A DNA stretch of 64,000 bases from Herbidospora daliensis. GTDB taxonomy: Bacteria; Actinomycetota; Actinomycetes; Streptosporangiales; Streptosporangiaceae. Below, one piece after another: positions 27,704-37,112 of the stretch. The notes under the pieces were generated by a model. That model made no database searches, was not told the DNA's origin, and saw only the letters and a list, made by a program, of their open reading frames with translations. The translations under genes were made by a program, and so were the position numbers. The DNA lies in the NCBI RefSeq assembly GCF_001570585.1, contig NZ_BBXF01000001.1, positions 62,001 to 126,000 of the forward strand. Direction: 5' to 3'. The first letter of the stretch is position 1; each line of letters opens with the position of its first letter.

Positions 27704-28273
27704 ATGGCACGGATCAGGGAGTTCGACACCGAGGCCGCCGTCGAGGCGGCCATGTGGGCCTTCCGGCGCACCGGTTTCGAGGGCACCTCGATCCAGGACC
27801 TGGTCGAGGCCACCGGCGTCGGCCGGGGTTCGCTGTACGCCGCCTTCGGCAACAAGGAGGGCCTCTACCTGGCGGCCGTCGACCGCTACCGCGACAAGTA
27901 CGCCCTCCCCCTGATCGAGGAGCTGCGCTACGGCCTGCCGGCCCGCGAGCTGATCCACGGGATCCTGCTCGACGTGGTCGACGAGATCGTCGCCGACGGC
28001 AGCCGCCACGCGTGCCTGATGGTCAGCGCGGCGGTCGAGCGCGCCCCCCACGACCCCGAGGTTCGGGTGCGCATCAGGGCCACCACCGCCTCCCTGGAGG
28101 ACGCGTTCGCCGACCTGATCGGCGAGCAGGGCCTCGCGCGCGGCCGCGACCCGCGCGACGTGGCCCGGTTCCTGATGACCACCATCCACGGCATGCGCGT
28201 CACGGCCGCGATCACCCCCGACCGGGCGGCGCTCACGGCGATCGCGGAGGTCGCCCTGGGCTGCCTGGCCTAG
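27704..28273 (+). CDS. TetR/AcrR family transcriptional regulator
   Basis: 189-residue repressor. The helix-turn-helix covers FRRTGFEGTSIQDLVEATGVGRGSLYAAFGNKEGLY, the classic TetR motif. The C-terminal ligand domain has LMVSAAVERAPHDPEV and LMTTIHGMRVTA, as in AcrR/YcdC-type regulators. Start ATG 27704 (MARIREFD) is fixed by the leaderless promoter. The gene downstream, an oxidoreductase 50 bases away, carries a second copy of the operator and is the probable target. Confidence 0.9.
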   Translation: MARIREFDTEAAVEAAMWAFRRTGFEGTSIQDLVEATGVGRGSLYAAFGNKEGLYLAAVDRYRDKYALPLIEELRYGLPARELIHGILLDVVDEIVADGSRHACLMVSAAVERAPHDPEVRVRIRATTASLEDAFADLIGEQGLARGRDPRDVARFLMTTIHGMRVTAAITPDRAALTAIAEVALGCLA

Positions 28274-28291
28274 TTTTTTGCTGCCCTAATT

Positions 28292-28308
28292 CTGTAACGA
28301 ACAGTCAA
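28292..28308 (-). promoter_or_regulatory. TetR operator copy 2 upstream of the oxidoreductase gene
   Basis: CTGTAACGAACAGTCAA holds a perfect CTGT-N5-ACAG dyad and matches the inverted tetR-promoter site at 14 of 17 positions. It ends 15 bases before the oxidoreductase ATG, just ahead of its AAGGAG. Binding would block transcription or initiation. Confidence 0.65.
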
Positions 28309-28323
28309 GAAAAGGAGCCGTCG

Positions 28324-29418
28324 ATGGACACGATCGGCGTAGGCATCATCGGAGCCAGCCCGGACGGCTGGGCCTCCTTCAGCCACGTCCCCGCCCTGAA
28401 GGCGCTGCCCGGCTACGAACTCCGGGCGGTCGGCACGTCCCGGCGGGCCTCCGCCGAGGCGGCGGCGGCGCGGTTCGGGGTCGCGGCGGCCTTCGACCAC
28501 CACGAGGCGCTCATCGCCCACCCGGGCGTCGACCTCGTGGTGGTGGCCTCCACGGTGACCCGCCACCACGAGCACGCGGCCGCCGCGCTGGCGGCGGGCA
28601 AGATGGTCTACTGCGAGTGGCCGCTGGCCCCCTCGCTCGCCGACGCCGAAGACCTGGCCGCGCGGGCGGCCGGCCTGCGTACCGTGATCGGGCTCCAGGC
28701 CCGTTACGCCCCGGCGGTCCGGCACGCCCGCGACCTGGTCGCCGGCGGCTACGTCGGCGAGGTGCTCGGCACCACGCTCGTCGGGTCGAGCATGTCGTGG
28801 GGCGGCCAGACCGACCGCGCCCACGTCCACCTCTTCGACGCGGCCACCGGCCTGTCCCCGCTGACGGTCTCGACGCTGCACGCGCTGGAGGCGGTCGACC
28901 ACGTGCTCGGCGGCTTCGCCACCGTGTCGGGCAACCTGGTCACCGCCCGGACGCGGACGCGGGTCGCCGACGACGGCACGACGATCCCGGTCACCGTCGC
29001 CGACCAGGTGTCGGTCACCGGCCGCCTGGCGGGCGGCGCGGCGGTCTCGGTCTTCTACCGGGGCGGCTTCTCCCGGGGCGAGAACCTGCGCTGGGAGATC
29101 AACGGCACCGAGGGCGACCTGGTGCTGCGCGCGGACGGCCCCAACGGCAACCTCCAGACGCGCGACCTGGTGCTCGAAGGCGGCCGGGGCGACGACGACT
29201 CGGTCCACGAGATCGCCGTGCCCGGCTCCTACTTCGACCCGGTGCCGCGCGCCCTGGAGGGCCCGGCGCAGAACGTCGCCCAGGTCTACGCGGCGCTCGC
29301 CCGCGACCTGCGCGAGGCCACCCGGACCGTGCCCGGCTTCGACCACGCCCTGGAGCGCCACCGCCTGGTGGCCCACCTGGAGCGGCAGCAGGTCAGCGGC
29401 GTTCCAGCAGCTCGGTGA
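28324..29418 (+). CDS. Gfo/Idh/MocA family NAD(P)-dependent oxidoreductase
   Basis: 364-residue dehydrogenase. A Rossmann fold begins with VGIIGAS, then LVVVASTVTRHHEH, and the family's EKP-like dipeptide region appears as YCEWPLAPS, with W replacing the usual K. The C-terminal substrate domain contains LHALEAVDHVLGG. Members oxidise or reduce sugars, inositols or related compounds. The changed catalytic-lysine motif is typical of a subset related to galactose/lactate-type enzymes. AAGGAG precedes the ATG. Its end overlaps the convergent glycosyltransferase by 26 bases. Confidence 0.85.
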   Translation: MDTIGVGIIGASPDGWASFSHVPALKALPGYELRAVGTSRRASAEAAAARFGVAAAFDHHEALIAHPGVDLVVVASTVTRHHEHAAAALAAGKMVYCEWPLAPSLADAEDLAARAAGLRTVIGLQARYAPAVRHARDLVAGGYVGEVLGTTLVGSSMSWGGQTDRAHVHLFDAATGLSPLTVSTLHALEAVDHVLGGFATVSGNLVTARTRTRVADDGTTIPVTVADQVSVTGRLAGGAAVSVFYRGGFSRGENLRWEINGTEGDLVLRADGPNGNLQTRDLVLEGGRGDDDSVHEIAVPGSYFDPVPRALEGPAQNVAQVYAALARDLREATRTVPGFDHALERHRLVAHLERQQVSGVPAAR

Positions 29419-30526
29419 ACAGGGCCTCCCAGCGCGGCATGATCGAGTCGGCCGTGTAGTTGCGGGCCGTCTCCAGCGCCGCCGCGCCGAGCCGCTTGCG
29501 CAGCGTGTCGTCCTCGATGAGCCGGGTGATGCCCTCGGCCAGCGCGGTGACGTCCTTGGGCGGCACCAGCAGGCCGTTGACGTTGTCGACGATCACGTCG
29601 CCGGGGCCCGTCGGGCAGTCGAAGCTGACCACGGCCAGGCCGTGGGCCATGGCCTCCAGCATCACCATGGGCAGCCCCTCGAACCGGGAGCTCAGCACGT
29701 AGATGGAGGAGTCGGCCAGCTCGTCCCAGAGCCTCTCGGTGCGGCCCCGGAACCGGACGCGCTCCGCCTCGGTGATCTTGTTGAGCAGCTTGGGGAGCGA
29801 GGAGCCCTCCCCGTACACGTCGAGGGTCCAGTCTTTGTGCGGGACCTGCTCGAAGGCGGGGATCAGCAGGTCGAAGCCCTTCTGGGTCTTCAACCGGCCG
29901 GCCGCGATGACCCGGCGGTTGGTCAGCTGCGACTGGCGGCGGCCGGCGATGTGCACCGAGTTGGGCATCAGCCGGGTCTTCACGCCGGGGGCGAGGCGTT
30001 CGTACTCGTTCTTGTCGGTCCGGGTCAGCACGGTGACCAGGTCGAGCCTGCTGTAGTGGCGGGCGATGTCCTGGCGCACCGGCTCCTTGTGGGTGCGCAG
30101 GTTCATGTGCTCCTGGCCGACCCGCACCACGCTCTTGCGGCCGTGGCGGGCGGCGATCAGGTTCAGCGCCGGCCGGGTGGTGACCAGGATGCCGTCGTCG
30201 AGCGCCGCGACGTACTCGGTGACGGCCTTCTCGACGTGGGCGGTGAACCAGTGGGCGGCGAACTCGCCCTCGGGCACCGCCTTGCCGCGCAGCCGCCGCA
30301 TCACGCGGTCGGTGAAGGTGACGGGCTCGATGCCGCCGCGCTCGTCGACGATGGAGGTGATCTTGACGCGCGGGTCGACCTCGAACTGGGGGCGGTCGCG
30401 GCGCTGGACGGTGCTGACGATCTCGACCTCGTGGCCGCGCTGGGCCATCGCGTTCGCCTGGGTGATGACGGTCCGAATTGTTCCACCCATGCCGTACGCG
30501 TGGAGGAGCATATAGCGGATCTTCAC
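29393..30526 (-). CDS. Glycosyltransferase family 4 protein
   Basis: 377-residue GT-B glycosyltransferase. The N-terminal GMGGTIRTVITQANAMAQRGHEV acceptor loop is followed by the donor half: VIAAGRLKTQKGFDLLIPAF, then SRFEGLPMVMLEAMAHGLAVVSFDCPTGP with the conserved E-x7-E. Close to enzymes that extend poly-glycan or teichoic-type chains, but the acceptor is unknown. Its ATG overlaps the stop of the sulfotransferase gene (ATGA), so the two products likely build and sulfate one glycan or glycolipid. Confidence 0.87.
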   Translation of the reverse strand: MKIRYMLLHAYGMGGTIRTVITQANAMAQRGHEVEIVSTVQRRDRPQFEVDPRVKITSIVDERGGIEPVTFTDRVMRRLRGKAVPEGEFAAHWFTAHVEKAVTEYVAALDDGILVTTRPALNLIAARHGRKSVVRVGQEHMNLRTHKEPVRQDIARHYSRLDLVTVLTRTDKNEYERLAPGVKTRLMPNSVHIAGRRQSQLTNRRVIAAGRLKTQKGFDLLIPAFEQVPHKDWTLDVYGEGSSLPKLLNKITEAERVRFRGRTERLWDELADSSIYVLSSRFEGLPMVMLEAMAHGLAVVSFDCPTGPGDVIVDNVNGLLVPPKDVTALAEGITRLIEDDTLRKRLGAAALETARNYTADSIMPRWEALFTELLERR

Positions 30527-31419
30527 TTGGACAGGTACCCCCAGCTAACGCTCATCGGGCGGAGCACGTCGGGAATCTCGGACTCGTCGGGCAGGTCGCG
30601 CCCCTTCTGGACCTCGCCGGAGCGGATCTTGTCCTTCCAGTCGCCCAGGCCCTTCTGCACGACCGTCTGCGACGAGCCGTAGCGCAGCATGCCGGGCTCG
30701 AAGGGGATGCCGAGGAAGTCGCAGACCGCGCGGATCTCGCCCTCGGGGTCGGCGGTCAGCTCCTCGTAGTGGATCGTGTGGCCCTTGAGGCCCTTGCGGG
30801 CGCGTTCCACCGCCTTCATGTACCGCAGCGCGTCGGCGGCCGCCTCGGCGAAGTCGCGCTTCTCCGGGTCGGCCTCGTGCCACGACCGCGCGATCGAGAC
30901 GGGGTGGCGCAGCAGGAAGACGAACCGGGCGTCGGGCCAGCAGGCCGCCAGGCGCTCGAAGGCGAAGGCGTTGGCCGGGGTCTTGTCGACGATGTGGCTC
31001 TTGCCGCTGCGCAGCAGCTCGCGGTGCAGGACCCGGTCCCACAGCAGGTGCTCCAAGTCGGCCTGGTTGTGGCCGAGGGCGTGCATCGCCCGTTCGGCCA
31101 GCCCGGTGCCGAAGCCGACGGTGAGCCGCCGGACGTGCAGTTCGTGCGGGGCGTGCAGCAGCGAGTGGGCGTTCAGGATCGAGCGCAGGAGGGTCGATCC
31201 CGACCGGACCGGCGACATCACGAAGATGGGTGCGCGCAGCAGCCGGTCGGTCCGGGCGTCGGCCGGCGGCCGCACCTCCGAGGCGGGCGCGGCGGCGGGC
31301 TTGGCCGCCTTCGGCTTGCCCGCCTTGGGCGAGTTCGCCGGTGCGGACTCGCCCGTCTTCGTCAGATGAAACCCGGTGAACTCGCCCAGCGCAACGTTCA
31401 CTCGTTGTTTCCAGTTCAT
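30523..31419 (-). CDS. PAPS-dependent sulfotransferase family protein
   Basis: 298-residue protein. After a ~60-residue Ala/Lys/Pro-rich segment, the 5'-phosphosulfate loop appears as SPVRSGSTLLRSILN. The 3'-phosphate motif region is FVFLLRHPVSIARSWHE, and KSHIVDKTPANAF lies between. It would transfer sulfate from PAPS to a carbohydrate or lipid in the cytosol. No signal or membrane segment. First gene of the two-gene unit with the glycosyltransferase. Confidence 0.85.
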   Translation of the reverse strand: MNWKQRVNVALGEFTGFHLTKTGESAPANSPKAGKPKAAKPAAAPASEVRPPADARTDRLLRAPIFVMSPVRSGSTLLRSILNAHSLLHAPHELHVRRLTVGFGTGLAERAMHALGHNQADLEHLLWDRVLHRELLRSGKSHIVDKTPANAFAFERLAACWPDARFVFLLRHPVSIARSWHEADPEKRDFAEAAADALRYMKAVERARKGLKGHTIHYEELTADPEGEIRAVCDFLGIPFEPGMLRYGSSQTVVQKGLGDWKDKIRSGEVQKGRDLPDESEIPDVLRPMSVSWGYLSK

Positions 31420-31477
31420 GTGTGGACCTTACGGACTTTCCCTGAGAATTACCTGGAACTGCCCGTAGGTTGGCACA

Positions 31478-32194
31478 TCAATGCCGGTGCGTGTGATCAG
31501 GATGGCTGATGTCACCCGGATGCTCGTAACCGGGCGTTAATACCGCGGCGGCGCAGCGGGCGTCCGCCCAGAGCGCGAACCGCCGCCGCCGGGCGGCGTC
31601 GAGAAGCGTCGCGCGGATACGCGGCGCCGCCTCGGCCAGGCTCAGATCCCTTCTCGTGTACGCCCCCACGACGAACACCTCGTCGCCGTGGGCCACGTGC
31701 TCGCCCTCGGCCGCTTGGAACACCGCCTCGGGCACCAGTTCGGCGCGGGTCACCTCGTATTCGGCCGCCACCCCGTCGCGCCAGTGGGTGACGGCCCGCG
31801 CCGGCCCCGGCCGGTAGCGGTCGGGGTTGGCGGCGTAGTAGCGGCGCACGTCCTCCTCGGCGACCGTGACCCCGGCCGTAAGGTCGCGGTAGACCGCCTG
31901 GGCCAGCCGGTCGCCCGAGAGCACGGCGGCCATGACGCTGCCGAGCTCCAGCCGGGCGGTGGCCGACAGTTCCATCGGCGGGCCGGCCCAGGGCCGCAGC
32001 CCCCGGCGGGCGGCCTCGGCGGCGACGACCCGTTCGGCGACCAGCAGCTGCACCACCCAGCGGCGCAGCTGGCGGCCCTCGGTGGTGCCGTCGGCCGGGA
32101 GCAGGTCGCCGCGGGGACCGCGGCGCAGTGCGGCCATCCGGCCGGCGACCTGCTCCAGCGTGACGGGGGTGCCCTCGACGAGAGCGGCGATCAC
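31478..32194 (-). CDS. SurA/PpiC-like small protein of unknown role
   Basis: 238-residue protein that I do not recognise with certainty. Its N-terminal half resembles the SurA_N / parvulin-chaperone region (LEGTPV-type start VEGTPVTLEQVAGRMAAL, RRWVVQLLVAERVVAAEAARRG, VAEEDVRRYYAANPDRY). The C-terminal ~90 residues could be a reduced rotamase-like domain ending in a His-rich tail (HPDHTHRH). No signal peptide is seen. Its GTG overlaps the alpha-mannosidase stop (GTGA), so it belongs to the sugar operon. The His tail might bind metal. Confidence 0.5.
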   Translation of the reverse strand: MIAALVEGTPVTLEQVAGRMAALRRGPRGDLLPADGTTEGRQLRRWVVQLLVAERVVAAEAARRGLRPWAGPPMELSATARLELGSVMAAVLSGDRLAQAVYRDLTAGVTVAEEDVRRYYAANPDRYRPGPARAVTHWRDGVAAEYEVTRAELVPEAVFQAAEGEHVAHGDEVFVVGAYTRRDLSLAEAAPRIRATLLDAARRRRFALWADARCAAAVLTPGYEHPGDISHPDHTHRH

Positions 32195-35100
32195 CGGTCC
32201 CCCCTCACCCTCAGCGGCACGGCGGGCGAGTAGCTCACCCGGCCGAACCACATGGCCTTGACCAGCACCCACCAGTCGCCCGGCCGCATGCCGAGCGGCA
32301 CGTCGGCGACCACGTCGAGCACGACCTGCCCGCCCGGCGCGATCTCCAGCGGGTGGATGAGCGGCCCGGTGACCCCCCAGGTGCCCCACGGGCCGAGCAC
32401 CTGCGCCTCTCCCCTGATGGCGAAGCCGGCGCGGTTGGTCAACGTGACCGGCAGCCGGGACCGCCCGCCGGGGACGGTCTCGATGCCCTCTTCGGGCACG
32501 TCCACCGCGAGCAGCGACGCCGGGCCGGGGCTGACCGGCCTCCCCGACCCGTCGAGGAACACGACGTCCTCGTGGGTCTGGCCGCCGTGCGCCAGCGTGA
32601 CCGCCACGGGCCAGGGGCCCGGTCCCGTGTCGGGGGGCGGGGTCACCGCGACGTCGAAGGCGGTCCAGCCGCGCGGCGGGAGCCGTACCGGACGATGGGA
32701 CGGCGCGGCGGCCCAGCCGGGCGGCACGACCACGCGGACCTCGCCCTCGGCGGCGGCGTCGACGAGGTCGGAGGCCAGCGAGACCCGGACCCCGCCCGCG
32801 ACGGCCCGCGCGTGCACGCTCAGCGGCTGGTAGCCGAGCGGCGCCGAGCCCCGGTTGTGCAGCCAGTAGCGCGAGAACACCGGCTGGGCCGGTTCGGCGG
32901 CCCGCCCGAGGCGGTCGCCCGGCCCTTCGGGGTCGCGGGCGCCGGTCTTCAGCACGAACGTGGCGATCTCGCTCGGCCCGAGGTCGGCGACCAGCACGCC
33001 GTCGCGCACCTTGGCCTCGCTCGCGGCGGTCTCCAGCAGGTCGGCCACCGCCGCCTCGACCAGCGGGAACGGCGAGCTCACCCGCAGCGGCACGGCCCGG
33101 CCGTGCGGTTCGTAGAACCGGGCGGCCACCCCGGCGCGCGGATCGGCCGGGACCGCCCGGCCGCCCGCCGTCGGGTTCCCGGCGGCCTTGAAGGCGGCCA
33201 GCACGGCCGCACCGGCGGGTTCGACGGTCACCAGCGACGCGGTCGCGGGCAGCGGGCCCGGGTGGGCCGGTTCGACGACCGCGCGCAGCGGGTGGCCGTA
33301 GTCGTGCGCCTTGGCGACGATGCCGGCGTCTCTCCAGTCGCCGCCGCCGGAGGCGAGGGCGTAGTCGAAGGTGTGGCTCCAGTGCTGGAGGCCGAATCCG
33401 GTCCCGTCGGGGGCGGTGCGGCGCGGCGGGTCGATCCACATGCCCGACGGCCAGCCGGTCGACGACCGCATGAGCGACAGGTGCAGCCGCCCCTGGAGGT
33501 CGACGGCGAACCCGGGCACGCCCCGGTTGAGCACCGCGACGGTCCGGCGCTCCTCGGCGTGGTCGGCGTGCTGGCCGACCGCGATCACGTGATCGTCGAT
33601 AACGTTGTCCGGCGACCCGGCGAGCACCACGACCGGGATGTCGAGCACGCCGCGCAGGTCCGACTCCGGATGGAACGCCTGCTCGCGGGTGTAGCGGGCG
33701 GGCAGCCAGACGACCGCCGACCCCTTCTCCGCGAGCTGCCGCTCCAGTTCTTCGGTGTACGCGGGCCCGGCGGCAGCCAGCGCCTCGGCGGTGAACGTGT
33801 TCTCCTCCGGGCCGCCGACCGCGAACCGCACGTCGGGCAGGTTCGAGTCGAACGAGAGCAGGCCGTATCGGGTGCCGCCCGCGTAGGCGGTCGTCGAGGT
33901 GACCCCCGACTGGGCCAGCCTGACCGCCAGGTCGCGCGCGTCGGCGGTGTCCTCCTCGTGCGGCACGACGATCTCGGCGACCGCGATCGGCACGCCGGTC
34001 CCGTTGGCGAAGGAGATCCGCGCCGGGGCGCTCAGCCCGAACCACTGGTAGGCAGGGTTGTCCAGCGTCCACGGGTGGTCGGCCGCGTCGACGTCGGGGT
34101 GCGCGAACGGCCGCCCGACCACGGCGTGGCCGACCTCGGAGACCGGCACCGCGCCCGGCACCGCGCACGGCCAGCGGAGCCGCACCAGCTGGTCGGCGCC
34201 GTCGAAGCCGTCGACGTGGGTGGCGCAGTCCACCCGCGCGAGGCCGTACCACAGAGTGACCGTCTGCGTGTACGTGACGGAACCGAGGACGCCGGTGACG
34301 GTGATCCGCCGGCCGAGCCGCGACCGCTCGGTCGTCACCGAGGTCGCGGGGGATGCGGCGCTCCCCGTGGAGACGCCCGTCGGCAGCAGGTGCCACGGGC
34401 CCTCACGGAAGACCGGGTGTTCGTGGTACTCCTCGTACACCACCAGCTCGTTGCCGACCTCGCCGGGCGTGATCAGCTCGTCTCCCGTGGTCAGGTCGAC
34501 CAGCGAGACCACGCCGCCGCCCCGCGCCGGGTCGACGGTGAGCCGGTGGAACTCGTTCTCGATCGTGTACGCGGCCTCCGGCGCCCATTCCTCGACGGCG
34601 CCCGATGCGGCGAGGCGGTAGGAGCGGTAGCCGACCGACGGCACGTCCTCGGCCAGGAAGACGATCTCGGCGCGGGTGTCGTCGGCGTGCTCGACCAGAC
34701 AGGGGACGCCGGCGATCGTGAGGCCCGCCGGCACGGTGACCCGCACGACGTCGGTGCGCGGCCAGGCGTTGGCGTTGTAGACGATCACGCTGTCGCCGGC
34801 GGTCTCGGTCCGGGCCGCCAGGTGCCCCAGCGCCGCCGCGTGCACCTCGGCCGCCAGGTCGTACGCCTCCCGCCACCCCGCCAGCAGGTCGAGGTAGACC
34901 TGGTCGGACTCGGTGCCGGTGATGGCGTCGTGGTGGGCGCCGAACACCAGCTGCCGCCACGCCTTGTCGAGCGCCGCCTCGGGATACTCCGCTCCCCCGG
35001 CCAGGCAGGCCAGCGCGGCGAACCGTTCGGCGTCGAGCAGTTCGTTCTCGGCCGCCCGCTGGGCCTGCTTGGTGTCGATGTACGACACGTCCTTGCCGGT

Positions 35101-36303
35101 GTAGATCGGGTTCATGTCCCGGGTCTGCGGCGACAGGCGGCGGCCCTCGGCGGCCAGTTCGGCGGTGACCGCGGCGAAGAACTCGCGCGGGATCGCGCAG
35201 TGGAACCTCGGCCAGGCGTAGCGGGCGTTCCAGTCGCGGTGGATGTCGGTCAGCCACTTGTTCGGCGGGCTGTAGTCGGTGCCGACCGGGATCAGCACGT
35301 TCCGGGTCGCGGCGACCTTCTTCAGGTCGAGGAACAGGCCGTACACCGACTCCTCGGCGGCCGCCAGCGTCTGCGCGGAGTCCATCGACCAGCCCGCGCC
35401 GTAGTGGGCCGCCATGTAGTGGGTAAGCAGGCCGCGCCCCGACGGGGAGATCCACTCGAACTCGGTGCGGAACTGCATGTCGGAGGGGTCGCCATGGGGG
35501 GTGTCGTAGGTGCCGACCTCCAGGATCGGCCCCCACTGGTGGAAGGGCCCGCGCGCCCACGCCGAGGAGGTGAGCCCGGCGTCGGCCATCATGCCGGGGA
35601 ACTGCGGGTCGTGCCCGAACGCGTCGAGCTGCCAGGCCGTCGCGGGCTCCCCGCCCAGGACGTCGCGCTGGAAGCCGACCCCGTAGACGGCGTTGCGGAT
35701 CGTCGTCTCGGCGCCGGTGAGGTTGGTGTTGGGCTCGTTGTACGTCCCGCCCATGATCTCCAGACGCCCCTGGTCCACCAGGTCGAGGATGATCGCGCGC
35801 TGCTCCGGGAAGACGTCCCAATAGGGCTTGAGGTAGTCGACCTCGGCCAGCACGAACTTGTAGTCGGGGTCGCGGCGGGCCAGCTCCAGGTGGGCGTCGA
35901 TCAGCTGGAACGCGGTGAACTGGAAGCTCATCCGGATCTCTTGGGCGTCCGGCTGGTCCTCCCACTCGCTGGCGTAGCCGGCCTGGGTGTTCCACCAGAC
36001 GGGGTCGTAGTGGAAGTGGGAGACGAGGTGGACGGTCCAGCCGGGCTCGGCGACCGTGATCTCGGCGCTCCCCGAGGCGTCTCCGGCCCTCACCTCGACC
36101 GTGATCTGCTCCCCCGGGCGGGCGCCGGTCGTGAAGGGGACCTCGTGGGTCCCCGTACCGGCGACACCCCGCAGTTCCCCTTCGGCGCCGCCCGTGACCA
36201 CGATGTCGATTCGGCCGGGCTCCGACGTCGTGACGCGCAGGATCTGGCGTGGTGCGTCGGCCGGGCCGGCGAACAGCTCGGTCGACTCGATCGTCAGATT
36301 CAT
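32191..36303 (-). CDS. GH38 family alpha-mannosidase
   Basis: 1370-residue glycosidase. A ~90-residue beta-rich N-terminal extension precedes the GH38 domain. Zinc ligands H98 and D100 sit in HFHYDPVWW, the nucleophile D227 in QLDAFGHDP, and the late His pair in HHDAITGTE (~residue 480). Large beta-sandwich domains fill the C-terminal half. The protein has no signal peptide, so it should trim imported mannosides in the cytosol. Start ATG 36303 overlaps the permease stop (ATGA); the same frame remains open upstream inside the permease but is not its start. Controlled with the ABC genes by the LacI site. Confidence 0.9.
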   Translation of the reverse strand: MNLTIESTELFAGPADAPRQILRVTTSEPGRIDIVVTGGAEGELRGVAGTGTHEVPFTTGARPGEQITVEVRAGDASGSAEITVAEPGWTVHLVSHFHYDPVWWNTQAGYASEWEDQPDAQEIRMSFQFTAFQLIDAHLELARRDPDYKFVLAEVDYLKPYWDVFPEQRAIILDLVDQGRLEIMGGTYNEPNTNLTGAETTIRNAVYGVGFQRDVLGGEPATAWQLDAFGHDPQFPGMMADAGLTSSAWARGPFHQWGPILEVGTYDTPHGDPSDMQFRTEFEWISPSGRGLLTHYMAAHYGAGWSMDSAQTLAAAEESVYGLFLDLKKVAATRNVLIPVGTDYSPPNKWLTDIHRDWNARYAWPRFHCAIPREFFAAVTAELAAEGRRLSPQTRDMNPIYTGKDVSYIDTKQAQRAAENELLDAERFAALACLAGGAEYPEAALDKAWRQLVFGAHHDAITGTESDQVYLDLLAGWREAYDLAAEVHAAALGHLAARTETAGDSVIVYNANAWPRTDVVRVTVPAGLTIAGVPCLVEHADDTRAEIVFLAEDVPSVGYRSYRLAASGAVEEWAPEAAYTIENEFHRLTVDPARGGGVVSLVDLTTGDELITPGEVGNELVVYEEYHEHPVFREGPWHLLPTGVSTGSAASPATSVTTERSRLGRRITVTGVLGSVTYTQTVTLWYGLARVDCATHVDGFDGADQLVRLRWPCAVPGAVPVSEVGHAVVGRPFAHPDVDAADHPWTLDNPAYQWFGLSAPARISFANGTGVPIAVAEIVVPHEEDTADARDLAVRLAQSGVTSTTAYAGGTRYGLLSFDSNLPDVRFAVGGPEENTFTAEALAAAGPAYTEELERQLAEKGSAVVWLPARYTREQAFHPESDLRGVLDIPVVVLAGSPDNVIDDHVIAVGQHADHAEERRTVAVLNRGVPGFAVDLQGRLHLSLMRSSTGWPSGMWIDPPRRTAPDGTGFGLQHWSHTFDYALASGGGDWRDAGIVAKAHDYGHPLRAVVEPAHPGPLPATASLVTVEPAGAAVLAAFKAAGNPTAGGRAVPADPRAGVAARFYEPHGRAVPLRVSSPFPLVEAAVADLLETAASEAKVRDGVLVADLGPSEIATFVLKTGARDPEGPGDRLGRAAEPAQPVFSRYWLHNRGSAPLGYQPLSVHARAVAGGVRVSLASDLVDAAAEGEVRVVVPPGWAAAPSHRPVRLPPRGWTAFDVAVTPPPDTGPGPWPVAVTLAHGGQTHEDVVFLDGSGRPVSPGPASLLAVDVPEEGIETVPGGRSRLPVTLTNRAGFAIRGEAQVLGPWGTWGVTGPLIHPLEIAPGGQVVLDVVADVPLGMRPGDWWVLVKAMWFGRVSYSPAVPLRVRGDR

Positions 36304-37112
36304 CCTTTGACCGCTCCGCCGGTAAGGCCCTTCACGAAGTTCTTCTGCAGGGCGAGGTAGAAGACGAGGATCGGCAGCGTCGCCAGGAACATGAACGCGA
36401 AGACCGATCCGAAGTCCGACTGGTACTGGCCGATGGCCCGGTAGACGCCGACCGTCACCGTCGTGCCGCTGTCGGGGCCGAGCACGATGAGCGGGGTCAG
36501 GAAGTCGTTCCAGATCCACACGCCCAGGAAGATCATCACGCTGGCCGAGGCGGGCCGCAGCAGCGGGAAGACCACCTGCCAGAACACCCGGAACCGGTTC
36601 GCGCCGTCGAGCGCGGCGGCCTCTTCGAGCTCCAGCGGCACGCCGCGTACGAACCCCATGAAGAGCAGCACCCCGAACGGCACGTAGTAGCCGACGTTCA
36701 CCAGCACGAGCCCCTGCAGGGTCGTCATCAGGTCGAACCACTTCAGCACGGTCGTGATTGGGGCCATGATGACCGGCACCGGGATCATCAGCCCGCACAG
36801 CAGCGTGCCCATGACGACCTTGGCGGCCCAGTGCCGCGACCGGGCCAGGTAGTGGCCGAGCATCGCCGAGAAGACGGTCAGCACGGTCACCGACAGGGCG
36901 GTCACCGCGATCGAGTTGATCAGGCCGAAGGTGAACAGGTGGTCGGGCCGGTTCAGCACCGCCGCCAGGTTGTCGAGGGTGGGCGGGAACGGCAGCCCGG
37001 CCGGGTCGGCCACCACGGCCGCGCTCGGCTTGAAGATGTTCACCAGCACCAGGTAAAGGGGCAGGAAGAACACCACGCCCACGAACGTGGCGACGATCGG
37101 CCGCGCGTTCAC
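36300..37112 (-). CDS. Carbohydrate ABC transporter permease (MalG type)
   Basis: 270-residue CUT1-type membrane permease with about six helices. The EAA loop that contacts the ATPase reads LELEEAAALDGANRFRVFWQVVFPLLRP. It partners with the MalF-type protein encoded upstream (GTGA overlap). No ATPase gene is in the operon, which is normal where a shared MsiK-type ATPase serves several sugar transporters. Confidence 0.93.
   Translation of the reverse strand: MNARPIVATFVGVVFFLPLYLVLVNIFKPSAAVVADPAGLPFPPTLDNLAAVLNRPDHLFTFGLINSIAVTALSVTVLTVFSAMLGHYLARSRHWAAKVVMGTLLCGLMIPVPVIMAPITTVLKWFDLMTTLQGLVLVNVGYYVPFGVLLFMGFVRGVPLELEEAAALDGANRFRVFWQVVFPLLRPASASVMIFLGVWIWNDFLTPLIVLGPDSGTTVTVGVYRAIGQYQSDFGSVFAFMFLATLPILVFYLALQKNFVKGLTGGAVKG

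Noticed and set aside
32195-34396. Upstream extension of the PpiC-like frame
   Set aside because: Overlaps the coding frame of the mannosidase; GTG 32194 with GTGA overlap is the natural start.
32353-36360. A 1,335-codon plus-strand open frame opposite the alpha-mannosidase
   Set aside because: Antisense shadow; no domain, and the minus strand carries complete GH38 motifs.
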